Below are positions 25,343 through 37,251 of a stretch of DNA of 64,000 nt, one piece after another (position 1 is the first letter of the stretch; the number at the start of each line of letters is the position of its first letter). Under the pieces are notes generated by a model, which was given only the letters and a program-made list of their open reading frames with translations, was not told where the DNA came from and ran no database searches. The stretch covers positions 1 through 64,000 of the forward strand of contig JAGGUN010000045.1 in NCBI GenBank assembly GCA_021158465.1, given 5' to 3'. This DNA comes from a bacterium. Lineage in GTDB: Bacteria; UBP14; UBA6098; 4484-93. A program made the position numbers and the translations under genes.

Positions 25343-28300
25343 AAGGGGGAAATGTGAGAGCTTTGTCTGCCTTTTTCCTTCTGTTCTTTCTTGCGGTTCC
25401 AGTTTTTGCCGGAGTGGAGATAGAAAATCAGAACAACTCATTCATCGAAGGCACGGTGAGTTTCCCTGAATTCAAGCAGGTATCCGTTGGGGGATACACA
25501 AAGCTGAGCTTCGATATGGCAGGCTCATATAATGAGGAAGCGAAACCAGACATACCTATCCTATCCACATTTGTCGCCATACCTACTTCTACCGGCGGTG
25601 AGGTTGAGATTCTCGATGCGGATTACGAGGATATCCCAATCAACATAGATACCTGGGCACCTGTTCCTGATGATGCAGGAAATCTGCATCGGGATGAAAA
25701 ATTTTACTCCGAATTTAGCACATATCCCACATCCATTGCAAAGACGGGCAATGTCGGGATACTGAGGGAGTTCAGGGTTCTGCCAGTATCGTTTGTAGGC
25801 GTGCAGCTTGTGAGAGAAAAGCGTATTGCGAGGATGTATAAAAGCATTCATTTCCGCATCAGATTAACAGGTTCTGCATCACCTGTATCGGATTATGTAT
25901 CTGAGTCATACATCCCTCTTTACAGGGCGCTCATTGCAAACTACGATATCGTCTCCTCCACCCGGCTTGTCAGACGAGGTGGTTATCTTATCATATCGAA
26001 GGGGGTATTTATTCCGTATCTCGATGAGCTTATCTTCTGGAAGGAGAGGGAGGGGTTCCCCTGCACACTCTTCGACCTCGACGAAGATGTGGGCGCTGGA
26101 ACAACACCATCGAAAGAAGAAATAAGAGAGTTCATCCGCTCATATTACAATGAAGCTGACATTCCTCCTGAATTTTTGCTTCTGGTGGGGGATGTCCAGA
26201 TGGGTTCATACGGCTCTTTCCCTGACTATACATATCACAGTAGCTACGAGGAGGGTGACTACGCATCCGACCATGGGTATTCTACCATCGTTGGGGATGA
26301 CTATCTACCGGACATTTCTGTTGGCAGACTGACCGTCGACACACCCAGTGAGCTTCGGACGGTGGTGGCAAAGATTGTAGGGTATGAATCGAATCCATAT
26401 ATGGATGATAGATACTGGTTCAGACGGGCGCTCTCTATCGGCGCAAACTGTTGTGGCTCACCCAACCCGACCTCCCCAAGGCTCGTTGCACTCTGGACAA
26501 GAGATCTTCTGCTCGAGAGCGGATTTACCAGGGTAGACACAGTAACCTGCATCGGCACCATCTGCTCGCACGACTACACATACATATCCTCTCTCATCAA
26601 CGAAGGGCTTGGAGTAGTCTCCTACCGTGGCTGGGCAGGCTCGCAGGGATGGTTCTACCCATCCTATCAGATAAGCGACATCCTATCGCTCGCCAATGGC
26701 TGGAAGCTACCTATTATGGCATGCATCGTCTGCGGTAGCGGAGACTTCAACTCATCGACCGACCCCTGCTTCGGAGAAGCCTGGATAAGAGCCGGAACAC
26801 CGAGCAACCCGAAGGGGGGAGTGGCATTCTACGGCAGCTCTGACCACGACACACATACAAAATGGAACAATCCGAACAGCGAGGGGTTCTTCTGGGGGTA
26901 TCTAAAGGAACATTTACAGTATATCGGGCTCTGCGTCGACCGGGCAAAGATGAATATATACCTAAGCTTTCCCAACGCAACGGAACCGGGTGGAGCAGTC
27001 GAGCATTATATGAATGTCTACTCACTTCTGGGCGACCCTGGGCTTTCGGTCTGGTCGAGGACACCCGTCGAGATGACGGCGAACTTCCCGGATACAATCC
27101 CCGCTGGCACAAATAACATATCCGTTCACCTCTCCGCTTACTCCTCTCCTCTTGCAGGCGCTTATGTTACCATTTACAAGCCTGGTATCCTTCTGGAAAC
27201 GAAGAAGTCAGACGGCTCTGGAAATGTTTCCTTCTCAATAACAACCGATGAGCTTTCCCCCGGAGATACAATCTATCTCACAGCCACACGCCGCGATTTC
27301 AAGCCCTTTCTCGGAGAGATAATCCTGGGCGCACCTGTTTCTGTCTCTTTCTCCTCCTGGGAAATAACGCCTCCAGTATTCACACCTGGAGAAACACATA
27401 ATGTTACCCTGCATTTTCACACGGAAGAAACAATCCCTGGAACCTACATCCTTCTACATACAACCGATGACATTATTTCTCTTCCGATTGATTCTGTTTT
27501 CATTGGCGAGGTTTCCGGCAACTTCGATGTAGGGTTCTCGCTCGATATAGCAGGGCGTGCCACACTGTTCGACGAGGCTCTCGTGCAGATCTCCCTCTTC
27601 TCTTCTGCCGAAAGGATCGGAGAATACGCAATAGAAGGTAATATAATCTCTCCATATTTTGTTGTGGACAGCGTGATAGACGAGACCGGGGATGGTGTAT
27701 TTTCCCCTGGTGAGGAGGTGAGCTTTACAGTGAGCCTTAGGAATATCGGATCGGTTGAGGCAACCGCGCCAGTCGCCTATATAAGGACACCCCGGGTCTG
27801 GACAGAGAGGCTCGATTCTGCGGCGCATTATCCGAACATCCCACCAGAGGGATCTGCTACCTCATCTGACCCGTTTACCGTGCAGGTCCATGACTGGACA
27901 ATAAGCGGGATTCAGGAGAGGTTTATACTTGAAGTCCACTCCGGAGGGTTCTTCCAGACCATACCGCTGGAGTTTTACATAGGAGAGGTGTCTCCGTCAA
28001 CATTTGCAGGACCAACAGAATACGGATATTTCATCTACGATGATACAGACACAGGATCTGGTCGAGCACCAGAGTACTTGTGGCTGGAACTTGACCCAGA
28101 GTACGGTGGCTGGGGCGCGACAGAACTCACTCTCGAGGACGACGAAACGGAAGTTGTACCTCTCCCCTTCAGCTTCAAATACTTCGGTCAAACATATGAT
28201 ACAGTCTCCATCTGCAGCAACGGCTGGTTCTCCTTCGGGCGGACAACGAGAGCGGACTTTTACAACCGCAACATCCCGAACCCATCATCTGCAAATGCAC

Positions 28301-28962
28301 AGGTCAGCGTCTTCTGGGATGACCTGAGACCAACAGGCGGAATATTCTACCGCTACGATGCACCTGAGGGACGGTTTATCATCGAATGGAGATGCGAGAA
28401 TGTCCGAGGCAACCTTCCAGAGATATTTGAGGCTGTCCTGTTTGACCCAGACTATGTAACAACACCAACAGGCGATGGCGAGATACTTCTCCTATACCAC
28501 ACCGTCAACGACACAGACTACCAAAACGAATACTCCACCGTCGGGATAGAGTCCCCTGACCAGGAGTCGGGGTTTGAATACCTTTACTGCCGAGGGTATA
28601 ATCCGACATCAGCTCCACTCACCCCCGGAAGGGCAATACTCTTCACGACAAACCCGCCCGAGGCTTACACCTCATCGATTGAAGAAAATTATTCACCCCC
28701 TGAGAACCTCATCCTGTCTGTCTACCCGAACCCGTTCAATAACACGGCAAGGATTAGTTTCTCCACCCCAGAGAAGACAAGCCTGACAATAGCAGCCTAC
28801 AGCATATCAGGGCAGCTGGTGTCGGTTTTGTTCGAGGGCAATGCAAAACCTGGATGGCACTCTATTACCTGGGAGACTGACAGGATACCCAGCGGTGTGT
28901 ATCTTATCCACTTGAAAGCTGGGACAACAACTATCTCAAGAAGAGTTATCCTTGTCAAATAG
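25339..28962 (+). CDS. Secreted peptidase C25 (gingipain)-family protein with sorting domain
   Basis: 1207 residues. Signal peptide RALSAFFLLFFLAVPVFA. A pro-region is followed by the C25 caspase-like domain (about 210-570), with the Cys block LPIMACIVCGSGDFN (C462 or C465), CFGEAW and SLLGDPGLSV as in gingipains. The GHG motif that carries the catalytic His in gingipains reads YRGWAGS here (W432), so classical activity is doubtful. Ig-like domains fill about 575-850, then a NHL/nidogen-like beta domain (NGWFSFGRTTR). The end LSVYPNPFNNTARISF ... is a type IX sorting domain. Start is ATG 25339 (ATGA overlap) or GTG 25354, which has GGGGGA at good spacing. Confidence 0.85.
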   Translation: MKGGNVRALSAFFLLFFLAVPVFAGVEIENQNNSFIEGTVSFPEFKQVSVGGYTKLSFDMAGSYNEEAKPDIPILSTFVAIPTSTGGEVEILDADYEDIPINIDTWAPVPDDAGNLHRDEKFYSEFSTYPTSIAKTGNVGILREFRVLPVSFVGVQLVREKRIARMYKSIHFRIRLTGSASPVSDYVSESYIPLYRALIANYDIVSSTRLVRRGGYLIISKGVFIPYLDELIFWKEREGFPCTLFDLDEDVGAGTTPSKEEIREFIRSYYNEADIPPEFLLLVGDVQMGSYGSFPDYTYHSSYEEGDYASDHGYSTIVGDDYLPDISVGRLTVDTPSELRTVVAKIVGYESNPYMDDRYWFRRALSIGANCCGSPNPTSPRLVALWTRDLLLESGFTRVDTVTCIGTICSHDYTYISSLINEGLGVVSYRGWAGSQGWFYPSYQISDILSLANGWKLPIMACIVCGSGDFNSSTDPCFGEAWIRAGTPSNPKGGVAFYGSSDHDTHTKWNNPNSEGFFWGYLKEHLQYIGLCVDRAKMNIYLSFPNATEPGGAVEHYMNVYSLLGDPGLSVWSRTPVEMTANFPDTIPAGTNNISVHLSAYSSPLAGAYVTIYKPGILLETKKSDGSGNVSFSITTDELSPGDTIYLTATRRDFKPFLGEIILGAPVSVSFSSWEITPPVFTPGETHNVTLHFHTEETIPGTYILLHTTDDIISLPIDSVFIGEVSGNFDVGFSLDIAGRATLFDEALVQISLFSSAERIGEYAIEGNIISPYFVVDSVIDETGDGVFSPGEEVSFTVSLRNIGSVEATAPVAYIRTPRVWTERLDSAAHYPNIPPEGSATSSDPFTVQVHDWTISGIQERFILEVHSGGFFQTIPLEFYIGEVSPSTFAGPTEYGYFIYDDTDTGSGRAPEYLWLELDPEYGGWGATELTLEDDETEVVPLPFSFKYFGQTYDTVSICSNGWFSFGRTTRADFYNRNIPNPSSANAQVSVFWDDLRPTGGIFYRYDAPEGRFIIEWRCENVRGNLPEIFEAVLFDPDYVTTPTGDGEILLLYHTVNDTDYQNEYSTVGIESPDQESGFEYLYCRGYNPTSAPLTPGRAILFTTNPPEAYTSSIEENYSPPENLILSVYPNPFNNTARISFSTPEKTSLTIAAYSISGQLVSVLFEGNAKPGWHSITWETDRIPSGVYLIHLKAGTTTISRRVILVK

Positions 28963-28969
28963 CAAGACC

Positions 28970-29328
28970 GTGACAGTCTACGAATACAGCGGAGCAATCC
29001 ACATCCACACAACTGACTCTGATGGCATAGGCAGATTATATCAGTCGCCAGACAGCTCGGTGTGGATTTCTTGATGTTCTCCGACCATATGACCCTCAAA
29101 GCCTGCATAAAGATGGGTGGTTTGGTGATAATCGCCCATATACTTCTGTAACCTCTCGCATCCGTGCCAAAGATTGCAGAACTTCGCCTGATCAAAGGCG
29201 GCGAGAAGATTCTATCGAGTATATCAACCTCATTCGAATATAGGGTAACCTCCTCCGGGATCTTCCGACTGGAAGCCCTGATAGATGGCAAGGGACGGAT
29301 TTATACGAACCACATCAGGGTGGTATAA
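28970..29328 (+). pseudogene. Decayed PHP-domain phosphoesterase gene
   Basis: Three frames must be joined to read a PHP protein. From GTG 28970: TVYEYSGAIHIHTTDSDGIG, the HxHTxxSDG metal motif. After a frameshift near 29033: IISVARQLGVDFLMFSDHM, the GLDFLVLTDH-like motif, then GGLVIIAH. The last part (about 29160-29328) reads VPKIAELRLIKGGE ... GKGRIYTNHIRVV and a stop, which resembles the C-terminal beta domain of PHP proteins ('WIYSNPIYV'). The middle of the gene is deleted. It lies directly after the C25 gene and before the tRNAs. Confidence 0.75.
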
Positions 29329-29347
29329 ATTTTTTGATAATTTTTAC

Positions 29348-29375
29348 TTGATTTTCGGTGAAAAAGATATAAAAT
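29348..29375 (+). promoter_or_regulatory. Promoter for tRNA-Met/tRNA-Val
   Basis: TTGATT at 29348-29353, 16-bp spacer, TAAAAT at 29370-29375. A leader of about 40 nt precedes tRNA-Met. The surroundings are very AT-rich. Confidence 0.7.
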
Positions 29376-29420
29376 AAAAAAATCTGGAAATCTTTGAAAA
29401 GTTCTTTTTGGAAGCCATAA

Positions 29421-29493
29421 GGACCCGTAGCTCAGTTGGTAGAGCGGTTGACTCATAATCAACTGGTCCCAGGTTCGAGTCCTGGCGGGTCCA
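29421..29493 (+). tRNA. tRNA with CAT anticodon (elongator Met, or Ile2)
   Basis: 73 nt. The acceptor GGACCCG pairs with CGGGTCC, discriminator A. The anticodon stem-loop GTTGA-CTCATAA-TCAAC gives CAT. The first acceptor pair is matched, so it is not initiator tRNA. Elongator Met is the usual annotation; a lysidine-modified tRNA-Ile2 cannot be excluded by eye. No CCA encoded. Confidence 0.92.
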
Positions 29494-29501
29494 GTAGCCT
29501 T

Positions 29502-29575
29502 GGGCGATTAGCTCAGTTGGTTAGAGCACTTGTTTCACATACAAGAGGTCACTGGTTCGAGTCCAGTATCGCCCA
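29502..29575 (+). tRNA. tRNA-Val (anticodon CAC)
   Basis: 74 nt. The acceptor GGGCGAT pairs with ATCGCCC, discriminator A. The anticodon stem-loop CTTGT-TTCACAT-ACAAG gives CAC. It follows tRNA-Met by 8 nt, in the same transcript. Confidence 0.94.
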
Positions 29576-29595
29576 TATCCCTGAAAAGAGGAGCG

Positions 29596-29673
29596 ATGCT
29601 TGAAATAGGCAGAATGGGTAACGGAAAAAGTGTTCAACCTTTCAAATGCACCTTCTGGTGCATTTTTTTATAA
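29596..29673 (+). CDS. Possible 25-codon leader ORF abutting nif3
   Basis: AGAGGAGCG precedes ATG 29596, which opens a 25-codon frame (MLEIGRMGNGKSVQPFK...) whose TAA stop (29671-29673) is directly followed by the ATG of the Nif3 gene. Its last codons form the terminator-like hairpin at 29644-29669. It may couple translation of nif3 to this leader, or it may be chance. No homology recognised. Confidence 0.35.
   Translation: MLEIGRMGNGKSVQPFKCTFWCIFL
29644..29669 (+). terminator. Intrinsic terminator after the tRNA pair
   Basis: AAATGCACC-TTCT-GGTGCATTT is a perfect 9-bp hairpin with a 4-nt loop, continuing into a run of seven T. It ends the tRNA transcript, but lies only 4 nt before the nif3 start codon. 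Confidence 0.85.
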
Positions 29674-30781
29674 ATGAGAATAAAAGAACTTATAGGTCAG
29701 ATCGAGAAACTCATCCCACGAAGATGGGCAACTGATTCTGACAATGTTGGACACATCATCTCGATCGATGATAAGGAGGTAACCGCTGTTGTCCTTTCAC
29801 TCGACCTAACATCGAAGGCGGTTGATATTGCCACAAATGTTGGAGCAAACCTTATCATAACACACCATCCAGCAATTCCGCAGGCAGTCTCCTGGCTCGA
29901 TTCCTCATCACCACCAACAAAGGAGGTTACCCGCTGCATCCGTTACGGGATAAATGTCTATTCCGCTCATACCAACCTCGATGCAGCACCAGATGGGGTC
30001 TCATTCCGACTGGCAAAAAAACTCGGATTTAACCCGACCTCCGTTCTTCTCCCAAGACCAGGAGAGAAACTGCTCAAACTCACCGTATATCTCCCAGAGG
30101 ATCATTTGAAGAGCTTCTCGGAAGGTATGTTCTCGCTCGGAGTGGGGCAACTCGGAAGATATTCAGAGGCATCATTCTTCAGCAAAGGAACAGGAACATT
30201 TAAACCAGAAAAAGGTGCTCATCCGTTCATAGGAGAAATCGGAAAGAGGACAGAAACTTCTGAGTATCGCTGGGAGTCGATACTGAGGGAAAGAGACATC
30301 CAGAAAGCAATCGAAGGGATAAGAAGGTTTCACCCTTACGAGGAGCCAGCCTACGACATTACCCCGCTTCTGCGGGAGGAAGAAAAGGCGGGCTTCGGCT
30401 GTATATGCCAGTTGGAAAGGTCAACTCCCTTCTCAGAATTGGCTGCTCATATCCACAACGCTATCCCGACGGCATACTTTATCCTCTCTGGCGACACGAG
30501 GAAAGAAATCAAGCTGGTAGCTATTCTCGGCGGTAGCGCAAATAGCTTGACAAATGAGATTATTAGCTCCGGCGTGGATTGTCTTGTAACAGGAGAGCTC
30601 GGTTATCACAACACCCTTTTGCTCCTATCAGCCGGCATCAACTGCGTCCAGATAGGACACTTCGCATCAGAAATATGGGGGCTGGGAAAACTCGATGAAG
30701 TGATAAGAGAAATTGCCCCTGGAGTACAGGTAATAACCAACCTTGATGATTCACCCTATGCAAAAGTTACGGAGGAAACCT

Positions 30782-30792
<11 letters not shown>
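29674..30792 (+). CDS. Nif3-like dinuclear metal-centre protein
   Basis: 372 residues of the Nif3/YbgI/YqfO family. The two Nif3 halves supply metal ligands: ITHHPAI and YSAHTNLDAAPDGV in the first, and CLVTGELGYHNTL and QIGHFASEIW in the second. They flank an inserted PII-like domain (about 130-235), the YqfO-type long form. Proposed roles of relatives include GTP cyclohydrolase 1 type 2-like hydrolysis, which is unproven. The ATG has no Shine-Dalgarno and follows the TAA of a short leader frame. It overlaps the zinc-ribbon gene by 11 nt, a frequent gene pair. Confidence 0.9.
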
Positions 30793-33425
<2,633 letters not shown>

Positions 33426-33461
33426 AATATTTTATTTTTCATAATAGAAGAATCAAACAAA

Positions 33462-33809
33462 GGAAGGAGAGGACCGGGTAGTCGCCCCAAACTATGGGGA
33501 GGAAAGTCCGGACATATGGAGCCCCGGTGCTGGGTAACACCCAGGGGAAGCAATTCCACGGAAAGTGCCACAGAAAAGATACCGCCTGAATTCTCAGGTA
33601 AGGGTGAAAAGGTGGTGTAAGAGACCACCACTCGAATGGAGACATTCGAGGTAGGGCAAACCCCACCGGATGCAAGGTCAAGCAGGAGGTGCCAGGCTCC
33701 AGGTAGACCTCCGGGTAGACCGCTTGAGGCTGGAAGCAATTCCAGCCCCAGATAGATGACTACCATCCATAGATGGATACAGAATCCGGCTTATAGGTTC
33801 TCTCCTTCC
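33462..33809 (+). ncRNA. rnpB: RNase P RNA, bacterial type A
   Basis: About 348 nt. The 5' GGAAGGAGAG (33462-33471) pairs with CTCTCCTTCC (33800-33809) to form P1. The universally conserved P4 strands are present: GAGGAAAGTCCGG at 33499-33511 and ACAGAATCCGGCTTA at 33779-33793. The A-GGTAGGG-like and GATAGATGACTA-type core segments are also recognisable. It is the catalytic RNA that matures tRNA 5' ends. It lies between the IMPDH fusion and recJ, with no terminator before recJ, so the recJ mRNA may be made by read-through. Confidence 0.95.
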
Positions 33810-33830
33810 CAAGCCACAAAAGGAGAAGTA

Positions 33831-35543
33831 ATGCTGTGGGTCCTTCAGAGAAACAAGAACAGAGCTAAATCCCTGGAGATAGCAAGGGAACTCAATATTC
33901 CAGAGGTTATCTCGCAGATACTGGTGAACCGCGGGCTTGAAACAAGGGAAGAGATAAAAGAGTTCTTCTATCCATCTCTGGATAAACTCACCGACCCGTT
34001 CCTTCTGCCCGATATGTCCAGGGCAGTGGATAGAATCCTTCTTGCCCTCCGTAACCGCGAGAGAATTGTTATCTTCGGCGACTACGATGTCGATGGTATC
34101 ACATCCACCGTGCTTCTGTACTCTGTCCTCCTTAACCTTGGAGCAGAGGTCGAATGGTACCTCCCCGATAGACAAATTGAAGGGTACGGACTCTCCAAGT
34201 TAGCGATAGACGAGGCAAAAAGTAAAGGAATATCGGTTATTATCACAGTCGACTGCGGAATAACGGGGATCGAAGAGATAGAATATGCCAAAAGCCTCGG
34301 GATAGAGACAATAGTCACCGACCATCATGAGATAGGCGAGAAACTTCCTAATGCAGTTGCCGTCGTCGACCCGAGGCTCGGAGGACCAGACGCTACAAGA
34401 GAATTAGCAGGAGTGGGTGTTGCCTTCAAGCTCGCTTCTGCCCTGATTGAAGCAATCGGCGAGGATAAACAAAAGGTCTATCAGTACCTCGACCTTGTGG
34501 GTCTTGGCACCATTGCCGATATCGTCCCCCTGACGAGGGAAAACCGTATCCTTGCTAAATTTGGGCTCAGCGCGATAGAAAAGACCCAAAGAGTGGGCTT
34601 GAGAGCCCTTATGACCTCAGCAGGTCTGTGGGGAAAAGAACTATCCTCCTGGCACATCGTCTTTGGACTCGCACCGAGAATAAACGCCGTCGGCAGAATA
34701 GGAGACTCAGCCCTCGCCCTAAACCTCCTCCTGACCGATGATTTTCGAGAGGCGAAGAGACTCGCCAATATAATCGAGGAACAGAATACAGCGCGTAAGA
34801 GGATAGATGAGGCGATACTCGAGGAAGCGGACCGTATGGTAAAGGAGCAGGTTAACCTCTCCAGGGAAAAGGCTATCGTGCTTGCATCGGACAGATGGCA
34901 TATAGGGGTTATCGGTATTGTGGCATCACGCCTCGCCGAACGCTATAACCGCCCAACCGTCCTCATCTCAACCCAAGACGGAGAAGGCAAAGGCTCAGCC
35001 AGAAGCATCCCAAACTTCCACTTGCTGAACGCCATAAAGAGCAGTTCACAACATCTTCTCAAATACGGCGGACACAAATACGCAGCCGGTCTGAGCATCG
35101 AGATAGATAAGATTGAGAGCTTTAAGAAGGAGTTTGTCCAGTATGCCACGGAGAACCTGCAGGATGAGGATATGGTTCCTGTCCTCTCCATAGACGGAGT
35201 ACTTACTCCAGAGGAGATAACAGAGGAGTTAGTAGACTGGTTGGAGCTGTTCGCCCCTCACGGTCCAGAGAATATGAGACCTGTGTTCCTGCTGGAAAAC
35301 GCAAAGCTATATGGAACACCCCGAATCGTCGGGAAAGGACACCTCAGAATGTGTATCCACAACTACCACCAACCATTAAATGTCATCGGATTCAACCTCG
35401 GAAGCTACTACCCAGAGATAGTGGCGGGAACAAAACCGCTTCACCTGGCTTTCATCCTTGAACACGAAACCTATCAAGGCAGACGCTTAATTCAGCTCCG
35501 AATCAGGGATCTGAAACTCGGTGACTGGAGGCGGCAAACTTGA
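33831..35543 (+). CDS. recJ: Single-strand-specific exonuclease RecJ
   Basis: 570 residues. DHH-family 5'-3' ssDNA exonuclease used in recombination and mismatch repair. Motifs: IFGDYDVDGITST, VDCGI, TDHHEIG, GLGTIADIVPL and the C-terminal DHHA1 motif KYGGHKYAAGLS. A C-terminal OB-like domain follows (about 450-570). AGGAG lies before ATG 33831; an earlier in-frame ATG (33756) lies inside RNase P RNA and is rejected. Its stop overlaps the TTG start of the next gene. Confidence 0.95.
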   Translation: MLWVLQRNKNRAKSLEIARELNIPEVISQILVNRGLETREEIKEFFYPSLDKLTDPFLLPDMSRAVDRILLALRNRERIVIFGDYDVDGITSTVLLYSVLLNLGAEVEWYLPDRQIEGYGLSKLAIDEAKSKGISVIITVDCGITGIEEIEYAKSLGIETIVTDHHEIGEKLPNAVAVVDPRLGGPDATRELAGVGVAFKLASALIEAIGEDKQKVYQYLDLVGLGTIADIVPLTRENRILAKFGLSAIEKTQRVGLRALMTSAGLWGKELSSWHIVFGLAPRINAVGRIGDSALALNLLLTDDFREAKRLANIIEEQNTARKRIDEAILEEADRMVKEQVNLSREKAIVLASDRWHIGVIGIVASRLAERYNRPTVLISTQDGEGKGSARSIPNFHLLNAIKSSSQHLLKYGGHKYAAGLSIEIDKIESFKKEFVQYATENLQDEDMVPVLSIDGVLTPEEITEELVDWLELFAPHGPENMRPVFLLENAKLYGTPRIVGKGHLRMCIHNYHQPLNVIGFNLGSYYPEIVAGTKPLHLAFILEHETYQGRRLIQLRIRDLKLGDWRRQT

Positions 35544-36046
35544 TCCTCGTCTTCACAGGGGAAGGCAAAGGGAAAACAACCGCCGCACTTGGATGTGCTA
35601 TCAGGGCAAAAGGACGAGATAAGAAGGTTATCCTCATCCAATTCTTAAAAGGCTCAAACACGGGCGAGGTCTTGCTTATACACAAACTTAACCTTTTTCC
35701 GATATACCGCTTCGGCACAGAAAACTTTTTCTACCCCAAATCCCCAGACCAAAAAATTGTTGACCTTGTCAAAAAAGGAATTAAATTTGCTCTGGAACTC
35801 ATCTCTTCCAGGGAGTTCGACATCCTCATTCTCGATGAATTGAATATTGTCTTCCATTTGGGAATAGCAGAACCGGAGGAGTTTCTAAAAGCAGTGGAAA
35901 CCCTCCCTAAGGAGAAGCATATAATCATAACCGGGCGAGACGCCCCAGAAAGTATCATCGAACGAGCAGATCTGGTGACCGAGATGAGAGAAATCAAACA
36001 TTATTTTACAGCAACAGGAAAAACGATAAACGGTTTGGACATCTGA
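35540..36046 (+). CDS. Corrinoid adenosyltransferase, CobO/BtuR type
   Basis: 168 residues. ATP:cob(I)alamin adenosyltransferase family: P-loop GEGKGKTTAALG at the N-terminus, LIQFLKGSNTGE, FDILILDELNIVFHLG and GRDAPESIIERADLVTEM. It attaches the adenosyl group to cobalamin or precorrins, making the cofactor of B12-dependent mutases. The start codon is TTG, overlapping the recJ stop (TTGA). No cobalamin riboswitch is visible upstream. The length is slightly short, as the N-terminal extension of E. coli BtuR is missing. Confidence 0.92.
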   Translation: MILVFTGEGKGKTTAALGCAIRAKGRDKKVILIQFLKGSNTGEVLLIHKLNLFPIYRFGTENFFYPKSPDQKIVDLVKKGIKFALELISSREFDILILDELNIVFHLGIAEPEEFLKAVETLPKEKHIIITGRDAPESIIERADLVTEMREIKHYFTATGKTINGLDI

Positions 36047-36070
36047 GAGCTTGAAGACGGCGAGGGAAAA

Positions 36071-36355
36071 ATGAAAATCACCAAGACAGGAGAAACAGGC
36101 AGAAAGGAAAAAGGCGATATCTATGTGAAGATCGAACCCGCCCCTGAAGGAACCGGGCTAAAGATCGACCTAACAAGCTCAGTGGAGAGGCTCTACGGGG
36201 ACAAAATAAGGCAGACTATACTGGATATTCTCGAGGAGTTCGGCGTTGAGGACGCCCGTTTGACAGCTGTTGACCACGGGGCGTTAGACTTTGTCATCCG
36301 AGCACGGGTCGAGGCGGCTCTTACCTACTATTCCAGGGAGGAGATCTCAATATGA
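36071..36355 (+). CDS. citD: Citrate lyase gamma subunit (acyl carrier protein)
   Basis: 94 residues. The acyl carrier subunit of citrate lyase, normally carrying a phosphoribosyl-dephospho-CoA arm on a Ser near the N-terminus; GETGRKEKGD resembles the family start, though a clear SxxxSD site is not obvious (ETGRKEKGDIYV). The central DLTSSVERLYGDKI and VDHGALDFVIRARVEAAL are family-typical. ATGA overlap with citE and a strong GGAGGAG for citE make a coupled citDEF cluster. Confidence 0.85.
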   Translation: MKITKTGETGRKEKGDIYVKIEPAPEGTGLKIDLTSSVERLYGDKIRQTILDILEEFGVEDARLTAVDHGALDFVIRARVEAALTYYSREEISI

Positions 36356-37251
36356 GAAGTGGTAAAAACAGGCTCCGGCGCTCGAGACTCTATATTCCAG
36401 GAAACAATCCTTCTTTTATGTACAACGCTAGGCTGTATGGGGCAGATTGCCTTATACTCGACCTTGAAGACGCTGTCGCCCCACTGGAAAAGGACGCCGC
36501 AAGAATCCTGGTAAAGCACGCAATAAAGAGGATCGACTGGGGCAACTCAGAGCTTATTGTCAGAATTAACCCGCTTAACTCCGGCTTCGGCAGAGAAGAT
36601 ATAAGGGTGATAGCTCCGATGGCTCCAAATGCAATCCTGATCCCTAAATGTGAGTCTGCTCACGATGTCAATGCAGTAGAGGAACTTGTGACCGACTACG
36701 CCAGAAGTCAAGGAGTGTACGAGGAGATATACCTTATACCTTTGATCGAAACAGCAAAGGGTGTGCTAAATGCGTACGAGATAGCATCCGCTTCGCCAAA
36801 CATCTGCGCTATCACATTCGGAGCAGAGGATTTCACAAAGGATATGGGTATCTCTCGCACCAGAGAAGGGAAAGAAACATTCATCGCTCGCTCCATTATC
36901 GCTATGGCAGCAAAAGCCGCCAGAGTGCAGGCACTCGACACCGTCTTCTCCGACATAAACGACATAGATGGACTCATCGAATCCGCAAAGGAAGCAAAAA
37001 TGCTTGGCTTCGACGGCAAAGGGCTTATCCACCCGTCCCAGATAGAACCCGTGCACAAGGTCTTCACACCAACAAAAGAAGAGATAGAATACGCAAGCAA
37101 GGTCGTTGCTGCATATGAGGCGGCAAAATCCGAAGGGAAAGGAATCGTTGCACTCGGTAGCAAGATGATAGATAAGCCCGTCGTCGAGAGGGCAATCCAC
37201 ACAATCGAGTACGCAAAGCAACTTGGGCTTATAAAAGAAGAGGAAAGATAA
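36352..37251 (+). CDS. citE: Citrate lyase beta subunit (citryl-ACP lyase)
   Basis: 299 residues of the HpcH/HpaI TIM-barrel family. LYIPGNNPSFMYNA, DCLILDLEDAVAPLEKDAAR and VRINPLNSGFGREDI form the active site, and ITFGAEDFTKDMG and FDGKGLIHPSQIEPV are conserved CitE motifs. It cleaves citryl-S-ACP to oxaloacetate and acetyl-ACP. Placement directly between citD and citF separates it from stand-alone CitE-like proteins. Cytosolic. Confidence 0.93.
   Translation: MRSGKNRLRRSRLYIPGNNPSFMYNARLYGADCLILDLEDAVAPLEKDAARILVKHAIKRIDWGNSELIVRINPLNSGFGREDIRVIAPMAPNAILIPKCESAHDVNAVEELVTDYARSQGVYEEIYLIPLIETAKGVLNAYEIASASPNICAITFGAEDFTKDMGISRTREGKETFIARSIIAMAAKAARVQALDTVFSDINDIDGLIESAKEAKMLGFDGKGLIHPSQIEPVHKVFTPTKEEIEYASKVVAAYEAAKSEGKGIVALGSKMIDKPVVERAIHTIEYAKQLGLIKEEER

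Noticed and set aside
28797-29291. 164-codon minus-strand frame
   Set aside because: Antisense to the C25 sorting domain and to the PHP remnant, whose motifs read on the plus strand.
35400-35540. Cobalamin riboswitch upstream of the adenosyltransferase
   Set aside because: The gene is translationally coupled inside recJ's end; no B12 box or conserved helices seen.
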